A DNA stretch of 64,000 bases, from contig BRXU01000005.1 of assembly GCA_030267565.1 (NCBI GenBank), forward strand, positions 5,236,001-5,300,000, read 5' to 3'. Positions 12,701-24,849 of this stretch are shown in pieces. The position numbers and the translations under genes were made by a program. The notes under the pieces were generated by a model. It did no database searches. It had not been told where the DNA came from and saw only the letters and a program-made list of their open reading frames with translations. Origin of the DNA: Pleodorina starrii (lineage: Eukaryota; Chlorophyta; Chlorophyceae; Chlamydomonadales; Volvocaceae). Position 1 is the stretch's first letter. Each line of letters opens with the position of its first letter.

Positions 12701-13230
12701 TCTTGGGGGGTTTTCCGCAGCGGTGAAGCGGCCTGTCAGGGGAAGATGCCGCTGTCACAAGTTCACATCGCGACCTGACCCTTGTGTTTCCTTCCGCACT
12801 CTCCCCCGCCCCTCCCTCGACCACCTCCAGGCGCCGCCGCACCACCCACATAACCCGCCGCCCCAGCACCAGCAACGGCTTCTCCTTGCCGTCCAACGGC
12901 TTGCCGTACTCCGCCGCCGCCGCCCCTCGCGCCGGCGCCGCCGACGATCTGGACGCCGCCGAGGACGAGGCCGCCGCCACCGCCGCCGCGACACTGCTGA
13001 TGCCCTTCCGTACAACCTCCAGTGGCCTGCTGCCGGTTCCCCCGGCGGCGCCGTCGCCGGGCGCCGCCGCCGCCGCCGCCGTCGCCGCGGCCTTCGGCCT
13101 CTCCGGCGGCGCCGAGCTGGCGGCGGCGGCGGCGTCAGGCGCCGCCGACCTGGTCCGCTCGGCGTCCGCGTCTGCCGTACTGTCGAGCCGCCGCAAGCAG
13201 CACGCGCCGCAGCGCGCGCCGTCGTGCTGA
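9704..13230 (+). CDS. PLATZ zinc-binding transcription factor, 509 aa
   Basis: Exons read as 9704-9754, 10059-10226, 10403-10492, 10957-11031, 11340-11483, 11950-12551 and 12831-13230, total 1530 nt. The PLATZ domain (about residues 55-180) is complete. CERH, then after 11 residues CITC, then CQHC, HAGH, VRRYVYCDVVRACDI, NYIINSAKVMFLNHRP, CRTCHRHL and FCS-like YCSLACK give the full set of Cys/His zinc ligands. PLATZ proteins are plant and algal DNA-binding factors that bind A/T-rich sequence, often repressing transcription in the nucleus. The C-terminal 330 residues are Ala/Gly/Ser-rich low complexity but end RRKQHAPQRAPSC, like the RRKG-PHRAP tail of plant PLATZ proteins, which confirms the last splice (12551/12831). 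Reading through that donor instead would stop immediately at 12552-12555. The first 17-residue exon and the left edge of exon 2 are the least certain; 9935 is another in-phase acceptor. Confidence 0.9.
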
Positions 13231-14950
13231 GCTGGTGTCGCCATGTATGACGTCCGTAAGACGGTACGACAGTCCCGTGCCGTTGCCGTAACTCTCAGTA
13301 CAGGCCGCCCTCGAATGCCTTGTTCCTAAAGACACGGCGTCCCTTGGCCTCTGACCGGTGAAGATATGATATGCTGTCCCAATCCAGAAGCTCTAGGCGG
13401 TGTGTTTGTTTGTTTGTTTCGCTGCATCATCGGTTTACGTCTTAAGCCGCCGTATCTGTCTCCCCCAAGGTGCTCTTGTTTTTTGATGGTTGCGCTTCCC
13501 GTCCTGTGTTGTGTTAGTAATCGGGTAATCGCCTCACCTCGATGCATGCCGTACGACGCATGCCGCGCGACGCATGCCGTGCGATGCATATGACGAGCGA
13601 TTGCCCAGGACGGGATTTTCGTTTCCCCTTTTTCGGGCCTCCCTGGACTGAGAGGGCGTTACTTGCGCTATGCATTTTGTGTGAGTGTGCGCGTGTGTGT
13701 GAGTGTGCGTGAGGGATGGTTTTTAACAGAAACAGAACCAGGCGGCTGCCGTACCCTGGGGGCAGCGATGCCTGACGCGGCGCCTGAAGATGTGAGTTGC
13801 GCGCATGTGGGCTGTCCAACAAAAAGTGATGGTTTCTAGGGTTTCAGGGTTTCGGAGCGGGGTCCGGAAGGGGGAGGGGTGTGGTGGGCGCCCGAAAATG
13901 GCGGAAGAGGGAACTGGGCCGTGAGCCACAGGGACGTGACGAACGTCGTGACTATGTGTATGTGTGTGCACGTGCGTGTGCGTGTGTGTATGTTGCCATC
14001 GGCGGGGAGACTGCGACCCGCGTGAGGGCGTCTGCGGGGGGTTTCATTTCATGTCGGCGGAGGACACCCAAGTACGGCACAAGGGGTTGTGCCGCACGCC
14101 TGCCCTGGGCGCGTGTTTTGTCGTACCATATGTCGTACCGTGATCTCCCGGCAGCGAGAGTTGTCGTCAGGCCGGCCCGATTGAATAGTAGTACAGAAGA
14201 GCCGGAGATAGAGAGCAGCAGCTGTGGAGAATACGGAAGGGCATGGTGTCGCGTGTGTGCATGTCGTACGTCGTACGTCGTATGTCGTATTCCGCAACGG
14301 CGATGGGAGCCTCAAAAATTCTTCTTCGAAAGTGAGAGTGGTTACCGGTCAGCACCTGGTATTATACGCTGGTGAGAGAGCTTGCTGGGGGCAAGGATTG
14401 CGGAAAGGAGCAGCTGCGGTGACGGCGACGGCGGCCGTCGTACACGCACGTCATTGTCGTACTGAACCTTCGCGGCCGCCGTTGTACTTCTAGCTTGCCT
14501 TGGTGTGGACGATGGCGCCCAAGCACCCCTGGCAACGAGGAGGGCTTCGGAACGGAACGGAGGGTTGGGGCTTGAGGCTGGTAGTAAGGTCTGGTTTTTC
14601 GCCCTCGCCCCCGTTGACTATTGCGTGTCTTTTAGAGTGTGAGGAATCGCGCCCTGGTTGTGCCTCGAGCCGCGTCTCTGGCGGCAGTTTTGTTCGAGTT
14701 GCAGTACAGATCGACGTGCGCTGTCGTACTATTTGATGAGACGAGATATCGCGTGTGCGTGTGCGTGTGTGTTGTGTGTGTGTGCGCGTATGTGTGAGGC
14801 TGCCTGTGAGCTCTGCGCGCTATTGAGGTGTGCGCTGCCCGCGAAGTGAAGTGAAGTGGAGTGTGGCGCTTTGGCGTTTTGTTGTAATGACGGCAGTAGC
14901 AATAAACGTGAAGTGTTGCTTTTGGGTCGCGTCATGTTGTTTGCTTGCGT

Positions 14951-15402
14951 GAGGTTGCTGGCTTGAGGGTGCTGGCTTGAGGGTGCTGGCTTGAGGTTGC
15001 TGGCTTGAGGTTGCTGGCTTGAGGGTGCTGGCTTGAGGGTGCTGGCTTGAGGTTGCTGGCTTGAGGGTGCTGGCTTGAGGGTGCTGGCTTGAGGGTGCTG
15101 GCTTGAGGGTGCTGGCTTGAGGTTGCTGGCTTGAGGGTGCTGGCTTGAGGGTGCTGGCTTGAGGGTGCTGGCTTGAGGGTGCTGGCTTGAGGGTGCTGGC
15201 TTGAGGGTGCTGGCTTGAGGGTGCTGGCTTGAGGGTGCTGGCTTGAGGGTGCTGGCTTGAGGGTGCTGGCTTGAGGGTGCTGGCTTGAGGGTGCTGGCTT
15301 GAGGGTGCTGGCTTGAGGGTGCTGGCTTGAGGGTGCTGGCTTGAGGGTGCTGGCTTGAGGGTGCTGGCTTGAGGGTGCTGGCTTGAGGGTGCTGGCTTGA
15401 GA
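14951..15402 (+). repeat. 14-bp minisatellite, about 32 copies
   Basis: The unit is GAGGGTGCTGGCTT with occasional GAGGTTGCTGGCTT. The array is continuous with no net indel. Because 14 x 3 = 42, all frames stay open and give artefactual minus-strand frames of repeating SSQHPQASTLKPAP; these are not genes. Confidence 0.97.
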
Positions 15403-18400
15403 ACGACCAAGCTCTGCGCTTAGGGTGCATGGCGCTACGTCCCGCTGCTGTGTGGGTTTTGTGGGGCGCCGCAGCGGTCTACTTTCTCGCGGCTATCCAG
15501 CTGCCTCGGCTCGAGTGGAGAGGGGCAGTTTCCTTGGGGAGGGGTAGAGTGCCCTTGGGGGCGCTGCTGCTGCTGCTACTGCTGCCACCGCTGCTAGTTA
15601 TTTTGGCGCCTGTTTGGAGAGAAGAGCTTTTTATTTCATCCGCCGGCGTCTTTTTTAGGACGTGCGCTGCGTAACTCGTTTGCGTTTCGCGGTATCTCGC
15701 GAGCCACGGGGGGGGGCGTCTGGGGGATGTGCACTTTGCCCTGAGAGCCCTGCCCACCCCTAGGGTTCCTTTTGATGGAGAAGGGATTCTTCTGATACAT
15801 TACCGTTCGTTCACGGGCTCCGAGCTATACGTGGATAGCCCCCCATAGGGCTCCCGGGGAGGGACCGCCAAGGGGAGGGAGTGCCTCACTTTTTGTGGGG
15901 GTGAGGGAGGTTCAAGAGCGGGCCGGGTCTGGTCGGGCCCCCCCGCAGCCCTCGTTACTCTGGAGTCGTGTGGGGGCAGTCTTGTGCCTGCCGTCGACTC
16001 GGCGCGAAGGCCCGCCGCTGGTGCTGGCTCTTCAGCCATGGAGCGCAGGACTGTGTGTGTGTGTGTGTGTGTGTGTGGAAAAAACCTGAGCGGGGGCGCG
16101 GCGGCGACGGTGGTCGGGGCAATGTGCCGTACTTGTATTGTACGATACCAGAGAGACTGCGGTGGCTGGACGGCCGCGGGCCTGGGCTGACAGCCCGAGG
16201 TCGGAGCGGCCGCCGCCGCCGCCGCCGCCCCGCCGACTAGCCGCGAGGAGTCGGTTGCTGGTGCTCGGACCCGGTACGGCATCGCTTGTCCGACATTTTC
16301 CGCCCACTGCCGCGTTTTTTGCCCCCTGCCTCCACCCTTCTGAGTGTACATAGCCTTATCATGATCATTGCCGTTGTTACGCTGTTGCTGCTGCTGCGGG
16401 CTGCTGCTGCTGCGGGCTGCTGCTGCTGCTGGCTGTTGTTGCTTCCGCTTATGTGGGTTTTTGTTTGATTTGATGTTAGGGTATGGGACATGCTTCACTT
16501 GTTGTGTGGACCCGGCTACGATCGGTGTTTACTGTAGTTGCAGTGGGGTTGAGTTGATGGTGCGATTCGCTGAAACGCTCCAAGTCCGCGTTCCGTTGAT
16601 TTCAATCGGCGGGCGGGGCCCCTCGGGTATTTTCACCTGCCAATCCACTCGCTGCGTTTTATTGTGGGGGCGGCGATGTCTCCTAATCTGGCAATTTCGC
16701 TGGCGCCAATCCCCTTGCATATTAGGGAAGGTTAGCTTCCTTGTACGCGGTTACGCTCCTAGGAAGTAGGAGGAAGGGTTGTTTTCGGCGTGTCAGGCGC
16801 GGTGGGGTGGTTGTTTGTGCACGGCAACTGTACGACGACCGCCCCTTGGACGAGCCGACCCAATGAGCATCGGCTGCGCTAACGGGCGGGACGTTGGGCG
16901 TACGGCTCACTCTCTCGTCCTCTGTGCTCCCTGTACGACTGAGTAGACCGCGGCCGGCTTGGCCTTTCCTGGCATTTAAGCTTGCCGCTTGGCCACATGG
17001 CCAGTAATCGCCTTGGGCTTGGCAATTGTTGCTTGCTATGGCGCAAAGTCAACTTGTACCTGTATGTGATCGTTTGTGTGTGTGTGTAGCTTGTATAGCT
17101 TGCAAGGCAGGTTGCTTGGCGTAGGCTGTTTATTGAAGCGAGGGCGGGCTTGTATTCGGCGCGCCGCCTCGCCGCGCATCCCTCCCACTATCGCAACCTT
17201 CCGGGGGTGGATTTGTGAGGGCTGGGGCAACATCCACGAATGGCCCAACCCCCCCACCCTGGGGGTGTTTGGAGAGGGAGAGGGGGAGGTTTATCGGCCG
17301 CCACACAACGGGAGAATGCCATGCCGATGTTTTCTTGGCCCGGGGGCGGTGGCGGTGATACGGTTAATCATTGGTTTGTCGTCTGCTGCACGCCATGTGT
17401 CGTTGCGTTGGGTTTGGTTGGGAGCAAGCGTTCGGGGTGTGGGTTGTTGCTTGTGCGTTTGGGTACGATGCTGTTGCCGCCGCTATTCTTTTGAACACGG
17501 GGCGTTGCTCCTCAGGGCGTTGCTGTCAGCCGCTGATGTTTTCGGCCGTGGTGTATTATCATAAGGAAGCAGGAATTACTTTCTTGAACTTGAAAATCTC
17601 CCGTTTTACGACGACGTTTGGGTTGGTTGGGGTGGCGCATGGTTGTGGCTTGGTGGTATCGTCTGCTGGTGTGATGCAGCCGGTGCTGTTTTTTGGCCGT
17701 GGTGTTTGTTTTTTTCAACGTGTACAGTCCGTTGTCGCACAGCATTATGGCATGTACAGCCTGCGCTGGATGTTGATGATTGCTTTTCATTTAATTCGTT
17801 TTTCGTTGCCATTTTTTGCAGCAGCTGTAACTGGAAAGGCCGCCTGCCTCTGCAACACTTCTGCAGCGTTTCACATCGAAGTTATTGGGGCTGGAAACAC
17901 TTTCTACATAGTGCGGAAGTACTGCACGACTCGATAGGCTCGACATCTAAAGGAAAAGATTAGCGGGGCAGGTGCCCACCTTCCGAAGGCCTCACAAAGG
18001 CCGGTTCCAGAGACGGGAGCTCTACAAGTAGGGGGTTCAGCTGGCATCCACGGAGAGCACGAGCTTGCGAATGCATCCCCTAAAGAAATCCAACTCCTCA
18101 AAGCGCCTTTGCTTGCATCGCGGTACGTGCCCGCTTCAAGGGTTGGCAACTTGGCATCGAAGCAAGGCGTAGGCAAGCTTTCCCGCGTGCACCTCTCCCA
18201 TACAGAGTATGGTTCCGTACATAGCGGCACGGATGATTGATCCCCCCGGCCCGTATCTCTCCATGTCCTGCTCCCGCGCCGAAACCACCCCGGCAGCGCT
18301 GGACGAGGATATCATTTGAAGGTCGAGTTGCGTTCAGGGCCCAGGGGAGAGGAGGGAGGGGGGGCAGGTGGCATGTTGAGAGTCCTCGACGTGGCCCTCC

Positions 18401-18556
18401 TCTTCTCGGGTTCGCGAACGGCGCATCCGTCCCACTGCTGCAAGGTCGTCTTTTCTTTACAACCCCCCCTTTCTCGCCCCCTCCCTCCTTCCCACGTTTT
18501 CGTGCACGCACTTCGGGTCGTGCCATCCACTCACCGGATCGCGTGACGTTCCCAGC

Positions 18557-18579
18557 AGTGAAACCCTAAAACCCTAACC
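18557..18579. repeat. Interstitial telomere-like CCCTAAA motif
   Basis: Two and a half CCCTAAAA/CCCTAA units in a row. Chlamydomonas-type telomeres are TTTTAGGG repeats, and plant-type are TTTAGGG. Too short to be a telomere; isolated telobox-like CCCTAA motifs are also known promoter elements in plants. Confidence 0.5.
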
Positions 18580-19451
18580 CACCAAAGTAAAACTCACACG
18601 CTCACACACAGCGCACATCGAGCGCACAGACACACGTCAAGACGCGCCTACAGGTTGCACACGTGCTTTGCTTCCTCCGGTGTCTCGCGCGTTGGCAACA
18701 GGGGGCGGACAGCCGCCGCCGCCGCCACCGCAGCGCTCTGCCAACCCCCTCCACCGCCGCCGTTGCCACGGACATCTACGCGGCTCCCGAGCACCAACAA
18801 AAAAACCCTGCGATCCGAAGCTCCGAAACCTCTGAACAAGCCGCTTTCCAGCCCCCTCTTAATCTACGGTAACTTCAACTCGGCTCTAAACGGGCCACAA
18901 AGGGTGTTGTTGCAACCCCTTGCTGCGAACGACGAAGGGCTTGCAGCCCTTGCAGCCCACACCACCAACGGCGGGTCGGCGATGGCGCCGCAGACCATCC
19001 AGGTACCGGTAGACGGCGGCCGCGCCTTCTTCCCCGCTCATTTGCACTTGCACTTGCATTTGCAATTGCAATATTGCCTGCGACCAGGGCCGCGCATTCT
19101 TCCTCGCTCACGCTCGCTCACCCGCGCTCACTCACTCCCTGGCTCGGAACACGATGGCTATGCTCTGGTGATGCGAAACGCAGCCGCTCTCGCCCCAAAG
19201 GATGGCTCCGTCTCGCAGCAGGACTCCGAACGCCCCTTCGGCATCATCACATCACATTGTCGCGAAAGTTCTCATCTCGTTTCTCAGGAAATCGTTTCTC
19301 GGGAAATCAACTTGAAATCCGCCACCTGCGTCCAACACTACCTGCTCGGCCAGGTCAGCTGCGGCCCTTACTTGCCGGCCACCCGGCCACGTCAGCACGT
19401 GTCGTACATTTTCCCCCGTGCGGGGGAAAGAGCTGCCGTACCGCGGGACAA

Positions 19452-22400
19452 TCACGACAGCGGGTCGGCCCCCGTCCAATCGAATCCAACCTCGTCCAGC
19501 CGTTGGATCCTGGATTCTGACAGCACCCGGCTGCGCCGCGCGATCCGCTGTACGGAGCACCTGTACGGCGGAGGGCGCAAAGCGATGGCGGGCGGTGTAA
19601 GGTACACGGCGCCGGGGCAGGTGTGGGGCACGGGGCACGGGGCAGGTGGGGCGGAGCCCTGAAGAAACACGTAAATACACGACGACCGGCGGCGATCCAC
19701 AACACGAGCCACGACCCCCGTTCCTATATGAGAGATACGCGAGAGCGACGCCAGACCGAGAAGAGTCAACCCAACCCACCACAGCAGATGACACAACCCC
19801 CACCTCGCCACGCGCAAGGTGCGCTTAAAGCCACGATATCCCTTACGCTAATCTCCTTTTAAGAATCGAAGAGAGCGGCGGGGAAGCGCTCTCTCTCTCT
19901 CCCCTTGCGCCTTTCCAAGTAAGGTCCAATGCACTGTAGCGTACGACATGCACGGCACGTACGGCATCATGCCGCCGTAACGTAACGTAACGTAACGCAC
20001 CAGTTTATGAGGTACATGTCGCCGCCGGTGACGAGCGGCATGGGCGAGGCGTGTCCCGTGGCGCGCTTGAACGCGAGCAGCTCTGAGAACCAGCGGCACC
20101 AGTCCGCCTCGTCGGCGTCGAAATGGAAGCCGAGCGACGTCAGCTGATCCAGCCTGGGAGGAAGAGGAGGAGGGGGGGAGGGGGGAGGGAGGCAGAGGGG
20201 GAAGTATCGAGGTGCAGAGGAGGAGGGTAAAAAGAAAATACCGCAGCGGAGACGGAGGAGGAGACGGAGAGGAGGCAGCGGAGGAGGAGGGGAGGGAGGG
20301 AGAGGGGGAAGTATCGAGGAAGGACGATGGGGAAGGGGGATTTTCATAAATGCAAAGTTAAGGAGGGGGGAAGGGGGCGGAGTATCAAGGATGGGGAAAG
20401 GACGAAAAGGGAAGGGACACTTTTTTTGGAGCGCAATGCTGCGAAACAGGAAGTGTTGGGGTCTGGGCAGGGCAGGCGGGGGATGGGGGGTAGGGCAGGC
20501 GGGTCGAGGCTCGAGGGAAGGAAGGAAGATAAATGCGGGTTATCCCCGGCCCCACCACCTTACTTCCCCCCTGCACACCTAAACACACACATACACACAC
20601 CTCCCCCACCCACCCACCTCCCCGGCGCCAGCTCGCCCCTCCGCCTGTCCGCCCTCTGCTTAGTGGCCCAGCGGGACAGCTCCGGATCGTCACCGTCGCG
20701 GAAGCCCACACACGTGTCGCCGTGGCGGGCCGCGTAGGCCGCAAGCTGCGACAACCTGCATCCCGTCGGCGGCGGCGGGCCGGCGGCGGCGACGTGTGCG
20801 GGCAGTGTACGGCAAGTGCACGGCGGCAAGTACGGCCAGAACGCATGCCGTCAGCGCCACCCTCACCCAAAGCCCGCCGCTCCCGCCACACACAATCACA
20901 CACACACTCTTACGCGTGCCCCACCCCATCTACCGGCGTCTCCGTTCCTGCGCCGCGGTATCTTCCTTCTCACCCCCGCGCCATCCTCCGCCCTTTATAC
21001 CACCTCGCCGCCCCACCTCGCCGCCCACTCCCGGTCCCCATCGGAGGCGATGCCGTACTGCCACGCCTGCACCAGCTGCTGCACAGAATCCGCGGTGGCG
21101 CCGTCGCCACCGCCGCCGCCGCGGCCGGAGGAGCTTGCGCCGCCGCCAGCGGCGGCGGCGACAGTGGCGGCAAGCCCTGCCGGGCTCCTCCCCGCCCCGG
21201 CCCCGGACCCCCATTCAGCTGTGGACTCGCCCCCAGATCCTTGGGCAGCTGTTTCTGCTTCTGCTGCGGTCTGCCGCGTCGTGGTGGTGCCTGGCAGCTG
21301 CTCCCGTCCCGCAGCCGCTGCCGCGACCGCTGCCGGTGCTGCTGCCGCGGAGGCGGAGGCGGACTCCAACGCCGAGCCGGCGGAGGGCCCCGAGTCGGAG
21401 GCGGCATCAGGGGCGGGCTGTCGCTGCGGCGGCTGCTCGTCGGGGGCCTGTGCGGCAGTGTGGGCAGCGGACGGGCGGCTGGTGAGGGGGGCGGTGGCGA
21501 GGGGCGGGGCGGTGGCGAGGGGCGGGGTGGCGAGGGGCGGGGGCGCGCACGAAGGCTCAGTGCACGTCACGTTGATTGATGCTGCATCCTGAGAGAGATC
21601 TGGAGGGATCTGGATAGATCTGGGGAGATCTGGACAGATCTGAGGAGATCGGGGGAGACCGGGGGAGATCTTGGGCAACCCGGACACGACGCGCAGCGGA
21701 GAAGTGGATTCCCTCTCTCTGCCCCCCCCCTCTCTCTCTACCTCTCACGGTTCAAAATTTTGATCGCTGGCTGGCTGGCTGACTTCAAACACTCTTCTTC
21801 TTCTTCCTTCCCCGCCTTCGTCATCCTCTTCATGAACCCCTTTCGTCACCTGCAACGACTCGAGGTCCAACCGCCAACGGTCGTTCAGCAGCAGCGCCGG
21901 CTGCGCCTCGATGACCTTGAGCACGTCCACGTCCATGCCGTACGTAGCGAGCTGTCGTACAAAAACGTGCGTTTTGGCACGCATAGAGGTTCCCACACAT
22001 GCATTGGCAGTTTGGCACGGAGCGTCAAGAGGGGGGCGGGAGGGGCGGGGAAAGGGAAGGGCGCGCAGTGCAGGGTGGGAATTCTGAACACCCACATTAA
22101 ATCCCGCAGCGCAGGGACGATTGCACTGTGGGGTTACGTCACACGTCGATTTGTGGTGCCTCGCCTGCCTTTGCCTTTCCTCTCAACCAGTCCTTCGGAT
22201 CGGACCAGCGATCGCGGAGCCTCACACACATCATCACAACGGCCTCGAAACCAAACCGCCAACCACCGAATACGGTAATAAACACAGGTAAACAGTCATG
22301 CGACGGCGCAGCGACACACCCACCTCCCTGACGCCCCGTGGCGCCCCGCGCCTCCCCCCGTCGTCTCCCTTTGTCCCTCCCTCCTTTGAGTGTCAGCATA

Positions 22401-24849
22401 CCCCCACCGGCGAGTGCCTCCCTGTTACGTACATGAATCTACCGGTATACGTAGCATTTAGATTCCTGTACGTAACACTCCCTCACTCGTCCGTCTGCGG
22501 CTGCGACGCGTCGGCTGCTAAACCGTTTGGTTCTCCGCTTCCGGAGACCGGTGCTGGCCTCCGGCCTCCAACACCCTTCACTCTCCCCCCCCGCCGCTAC
22601 GCCACTTCCCCGGACAGCCCGCCTTCCTCCCCCCCTCCCCAGCTCTAGCCCTCCTCTCCCTGTCCATTCACACACACACACACACACACATACACACACA
22701 CACAACCCCCCGTTCATCAGCAAGCAAGTGAACAGACGTAACTGACCAACCGAACCGACCCTTCGTAGACACTCCCTCCCCTCCCACACCCCTCCCCTCC
22801 CGCATCCTCTCCCCCCAAGCACACGCAATCACACGTACCGGTAATTCCCTCCCCCTCCCCCTCAACAACGTCCGCAGTGACTCATTCTTATAAAAACGAG
22901 CATATCACTCCCTTTCCCCCCTCCCCCTCCTACAGGCCCTTACCTTCATCTCCAGCAGTCGTCCCGTCAACTGGGCCAGATCAGCGGACAGCAGACCCGG
23001 CTCCCGCACCACCATCCACACCACATCAATAGCCGGCCCGCCGCTGCCGCTGCCACTGCCCCCCAGGCCGCCGCTACCGCCCAGGCCGCCACTCAGGCCG
23101 GCGCCGTTGCCCAGCCCTCCGCCCAGCATCTGCTGCAGTGCCAGCAGCCGCCGGGAGGCAGCGAGCACCTGCACAGGGAAGGCAATGGAGTAAGGGAGCC
23201 TGAGAGCTATCTAACTAAGGGAAAGGGCAGGCAAGGTAAGGGTGTGGGTGGGTGGGACACCGGGGTCGCGGGATAGCACTAAGCCACACGTATTGGCAGG
23301 CAGAGGCACGTTCTGGCAGATAGAGACATCTGCGAAGTGCAAGATAATGGGACGAAAAGGGGAGACGATGTGTTCCCTTTGCCAGTCTCCCTTCCCCCAG
23401 GATTCCCTGTTTCGTTCTTGCATTACACTCTTAGAACGTCGCCCTCCCCCCACACACAGCCCTCCCACACACACACACACACACACAGGTACACGCACCC
23501 CCTCACCTCCGGTGTGGACTCCTCCAGCTGCCAGCTCGCCGGCAGACCGGGCAGCGGAGCATCCGCGGACAGCGGCGCCGAGCTCAGCAGCTTGCTGACC
23601 TCCTCTGCGAGAAGAGTCGAGCGGCGGCAACAACAACCACCAAACAGACTTTGTACCGACATCGGACGAGTCGACGGACGGAGCGGTCGACGGAGTGGGC
23701 CGACACGCGCACACGGCGCCATGCCGTCAAGCGACGCTGTGTCCTCAGGCCCTCGCACGCGAGGCTGCGTTCGGAAACGATGCGTACCCCCCGGGCCCCC
23801 CACGCACACAATGGCCCTGGGGACGACGCACGAAGGGACGATCAAGAGACCCGCGCTGTACCGACACCGGGCCAGGCGAAGGCGTGTGGGGTCTTAGGGT
23901 ATGAGCGCAGGGGCGCGGAAAGCTGCCGCGCGACGCGCGGGAGGCGCGGGTCCAGTCGCGGCAGTGGTGGCTGCGGTGGTGGCTGTGGTGACAGCCGGCT
24001 ACATGGCGCGTGAGATGGCGGGGCTGCAGTGCCCAGAAGACCAGCTGTATGCGGTCCAGATAGCCGCAAGGGGAGGGATGGGCTGTAGGGCGCGCGCAAC
24101 GCCAGCGGGGACGGACGTCTTCTTGTGTCTCTCGCGGCGAGCCGAGGCAGAGGCAGGGACAGAGGCAGGGACAGAGGGACAGCACCCTGACCCGCTGTGC
24201 GTGTTTACACTTGCAGGGGCCTATGTGTGTGAGCTGTTTTGTTTCTGTTGGTGGGACACCGCAAGGTTGGGAGTCGCTTGGGGAAGACCATCCGTTCCTG
24301 CACGTGGTTGTGACTGGGCGCACCCCAGTCCCCATGCCCACAATGGAACACCGGACCGAGCATTCGAACTTATGCGGGACACATGGGACCGAATCTAAAC
24401 TCACGCCAAAGGGAGGGGCGAAGGCCTGCACGGCTGTAGGGTTGGGCCATGAGGTCCTTTACGCTCATCGCGGGACCCCGTCCGGGGCTCCTCATTTGAC
24501 TTGTGCATCCTATGCATACGTGCTCGTCAACGCCAATTTTCCCAAACATCAGATCCCGGCCAAGCTTCACTCTCCTGGGCGGTTTTCGGCTGAGCTAACA
24601 ACGCGACATCACCCACGCCATTGCACAAGCTTGCCGACACCCGTTACCTGCTTCAATTGCTTCCGCCGCGTCAACGAGCCGCTTCCGATTCGTAGGATCC
24701 AGCACTCCGCGAGCCTCCCAGAACGAGTCCAGCAGCTGCTTGGCTTGCTCCTTGGCGGTGCTCCTAACTGCCGACCGCGCAACTATGGCACCCCGGCGGG
24801 TGCAAGAATCGCATTTCACAAATCTTAGCCGACGACATGTAAGATGCAT
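19452..24849 (-). CDS. mTERF-like/helicase-associated (HA) domain protein, 532 aa
   Basis: Exons on the minus strand: 24849-24648, 23604-23507, 23168-22944, 21951-21850, 21588-21017, 20755-20618, 20153-20001 and 19560-19452, total 1599 nt with all phases matching. The N-terminus (MHLTCRRLRFVKC...) is basic and Arg/Cys/Ser-rich, like an organelle transit peptide. Residues about 150-205 hold two helical repeats with a central REPGLL and AQPALL, resembling mTERF repeats, which bind nucleic acid in organelles. A low-complexity Ala/Ser/Gly linker follows (about 210-385). Two HA domains end the protein: one near WAARLSQLAAYAARHGD, with RWATKQRADRR and LDQLTSLGFHFD; the second near WCRWFSELLAFKRATGH, with INWCSVQRIARR and LDEVGFDW. 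HA domains are small three-helix modules, thought to bind nucleic acid, abundant in algae. No helicase motor is present. The HA call is strong; the mTERF resemblance and organelle targeting are inference. Confidence 0.87.
20221..20265 (+). repeat. Short dispersed element, copy 2 (antisense, near an acceptor)
   Basis: GGGTAAAAAGAAA followed by the core ATACCGCAGCGGAGACGGAG. It lies in the intron 20154-20617 of the minus-strand HA gene, about 70 nt upstream of the acceptor and antisense to the gene. Related GGGGAAGTATCGAGG motifs flank it on both sides. Confidence 0.75.
20931..20977 (-). repeat. Short dispersed element, copy 3 (sense, near a donor)
   Basis: Read on the minus strand it is GGGGGTGAGAAGGAAG, then ATACCGCGGCGCAGGAACGG and AGACGCCG. 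It begins about 40 nt after the donor at 21016 of the HA gene, in the sense direction. Confidence 0.75.
21589..21672. repeat. AGATCTGG-type minisatellite forming a polypyrimidine tract
   Basis: Degenerate 10-16-bp units containing AGATCTGG abut the acceptor of the HA gene's fifth exon. On the minus strand this gives repeated CCAGATCT, i.e. several tandem AG dinucleotides just ahead of the acceptor used at 21589-21590. Confidence 0.75.

Larger units (their letters stand above)
13231..19451. other. 6.2-kb repeat-bearing spacer, no convincing gene
   Basis: It lies between the PLATZ gene and the 3' end of the minus-strand HA-domain gene. Contents: GT/CA microsatellites near 13690, 13970, 14755 and 16050; clusters of the trinucleotide-like CGTACGT motif near 14265-14290; the 14-bp minisatellite at 14951-15402; GCT triplet runs at 16380-16440; a TATACGTGGATA motif near 15824; and a telomere-like CCCTAAAACCCTAACCC at about 18563. 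Open frames at 17371-17937 and 18655-19662 have no recognisable family or clear codon bias. The 3' UTRs of the two flanking genes must occupy part of it. Confidence 0.5.

Noticed and set aside
15429..15674. Possible small membrane protein after the minisatellite
   Set aside because: Only a Leu-rich stretch from CTG repeats; no supporting exons or homology.
17371..17937. 188-codon plus-strand frame, Cys/Phe/Val-rich
   Set aside because: No motif, no codon bias like the real genes here, and many T-rich codons from a low-GC stretch; could be UTR.
18655..19662. 335-codon plus-strand frame
   Set aside because: It overlaps the last exon of the HA gene on the other strand, and no part resembles a known family.
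22139..22399. Minus-strand frame around WRFGFEAVVMMCVRLRDRW as an extra exon of the HA gene
   Set aside because: The exons at 22944 and 21951 join in phase 0 and give a continuous repeat (RLLEMKLATYGMDVDVL); inserting this stretch would bring in a stop.
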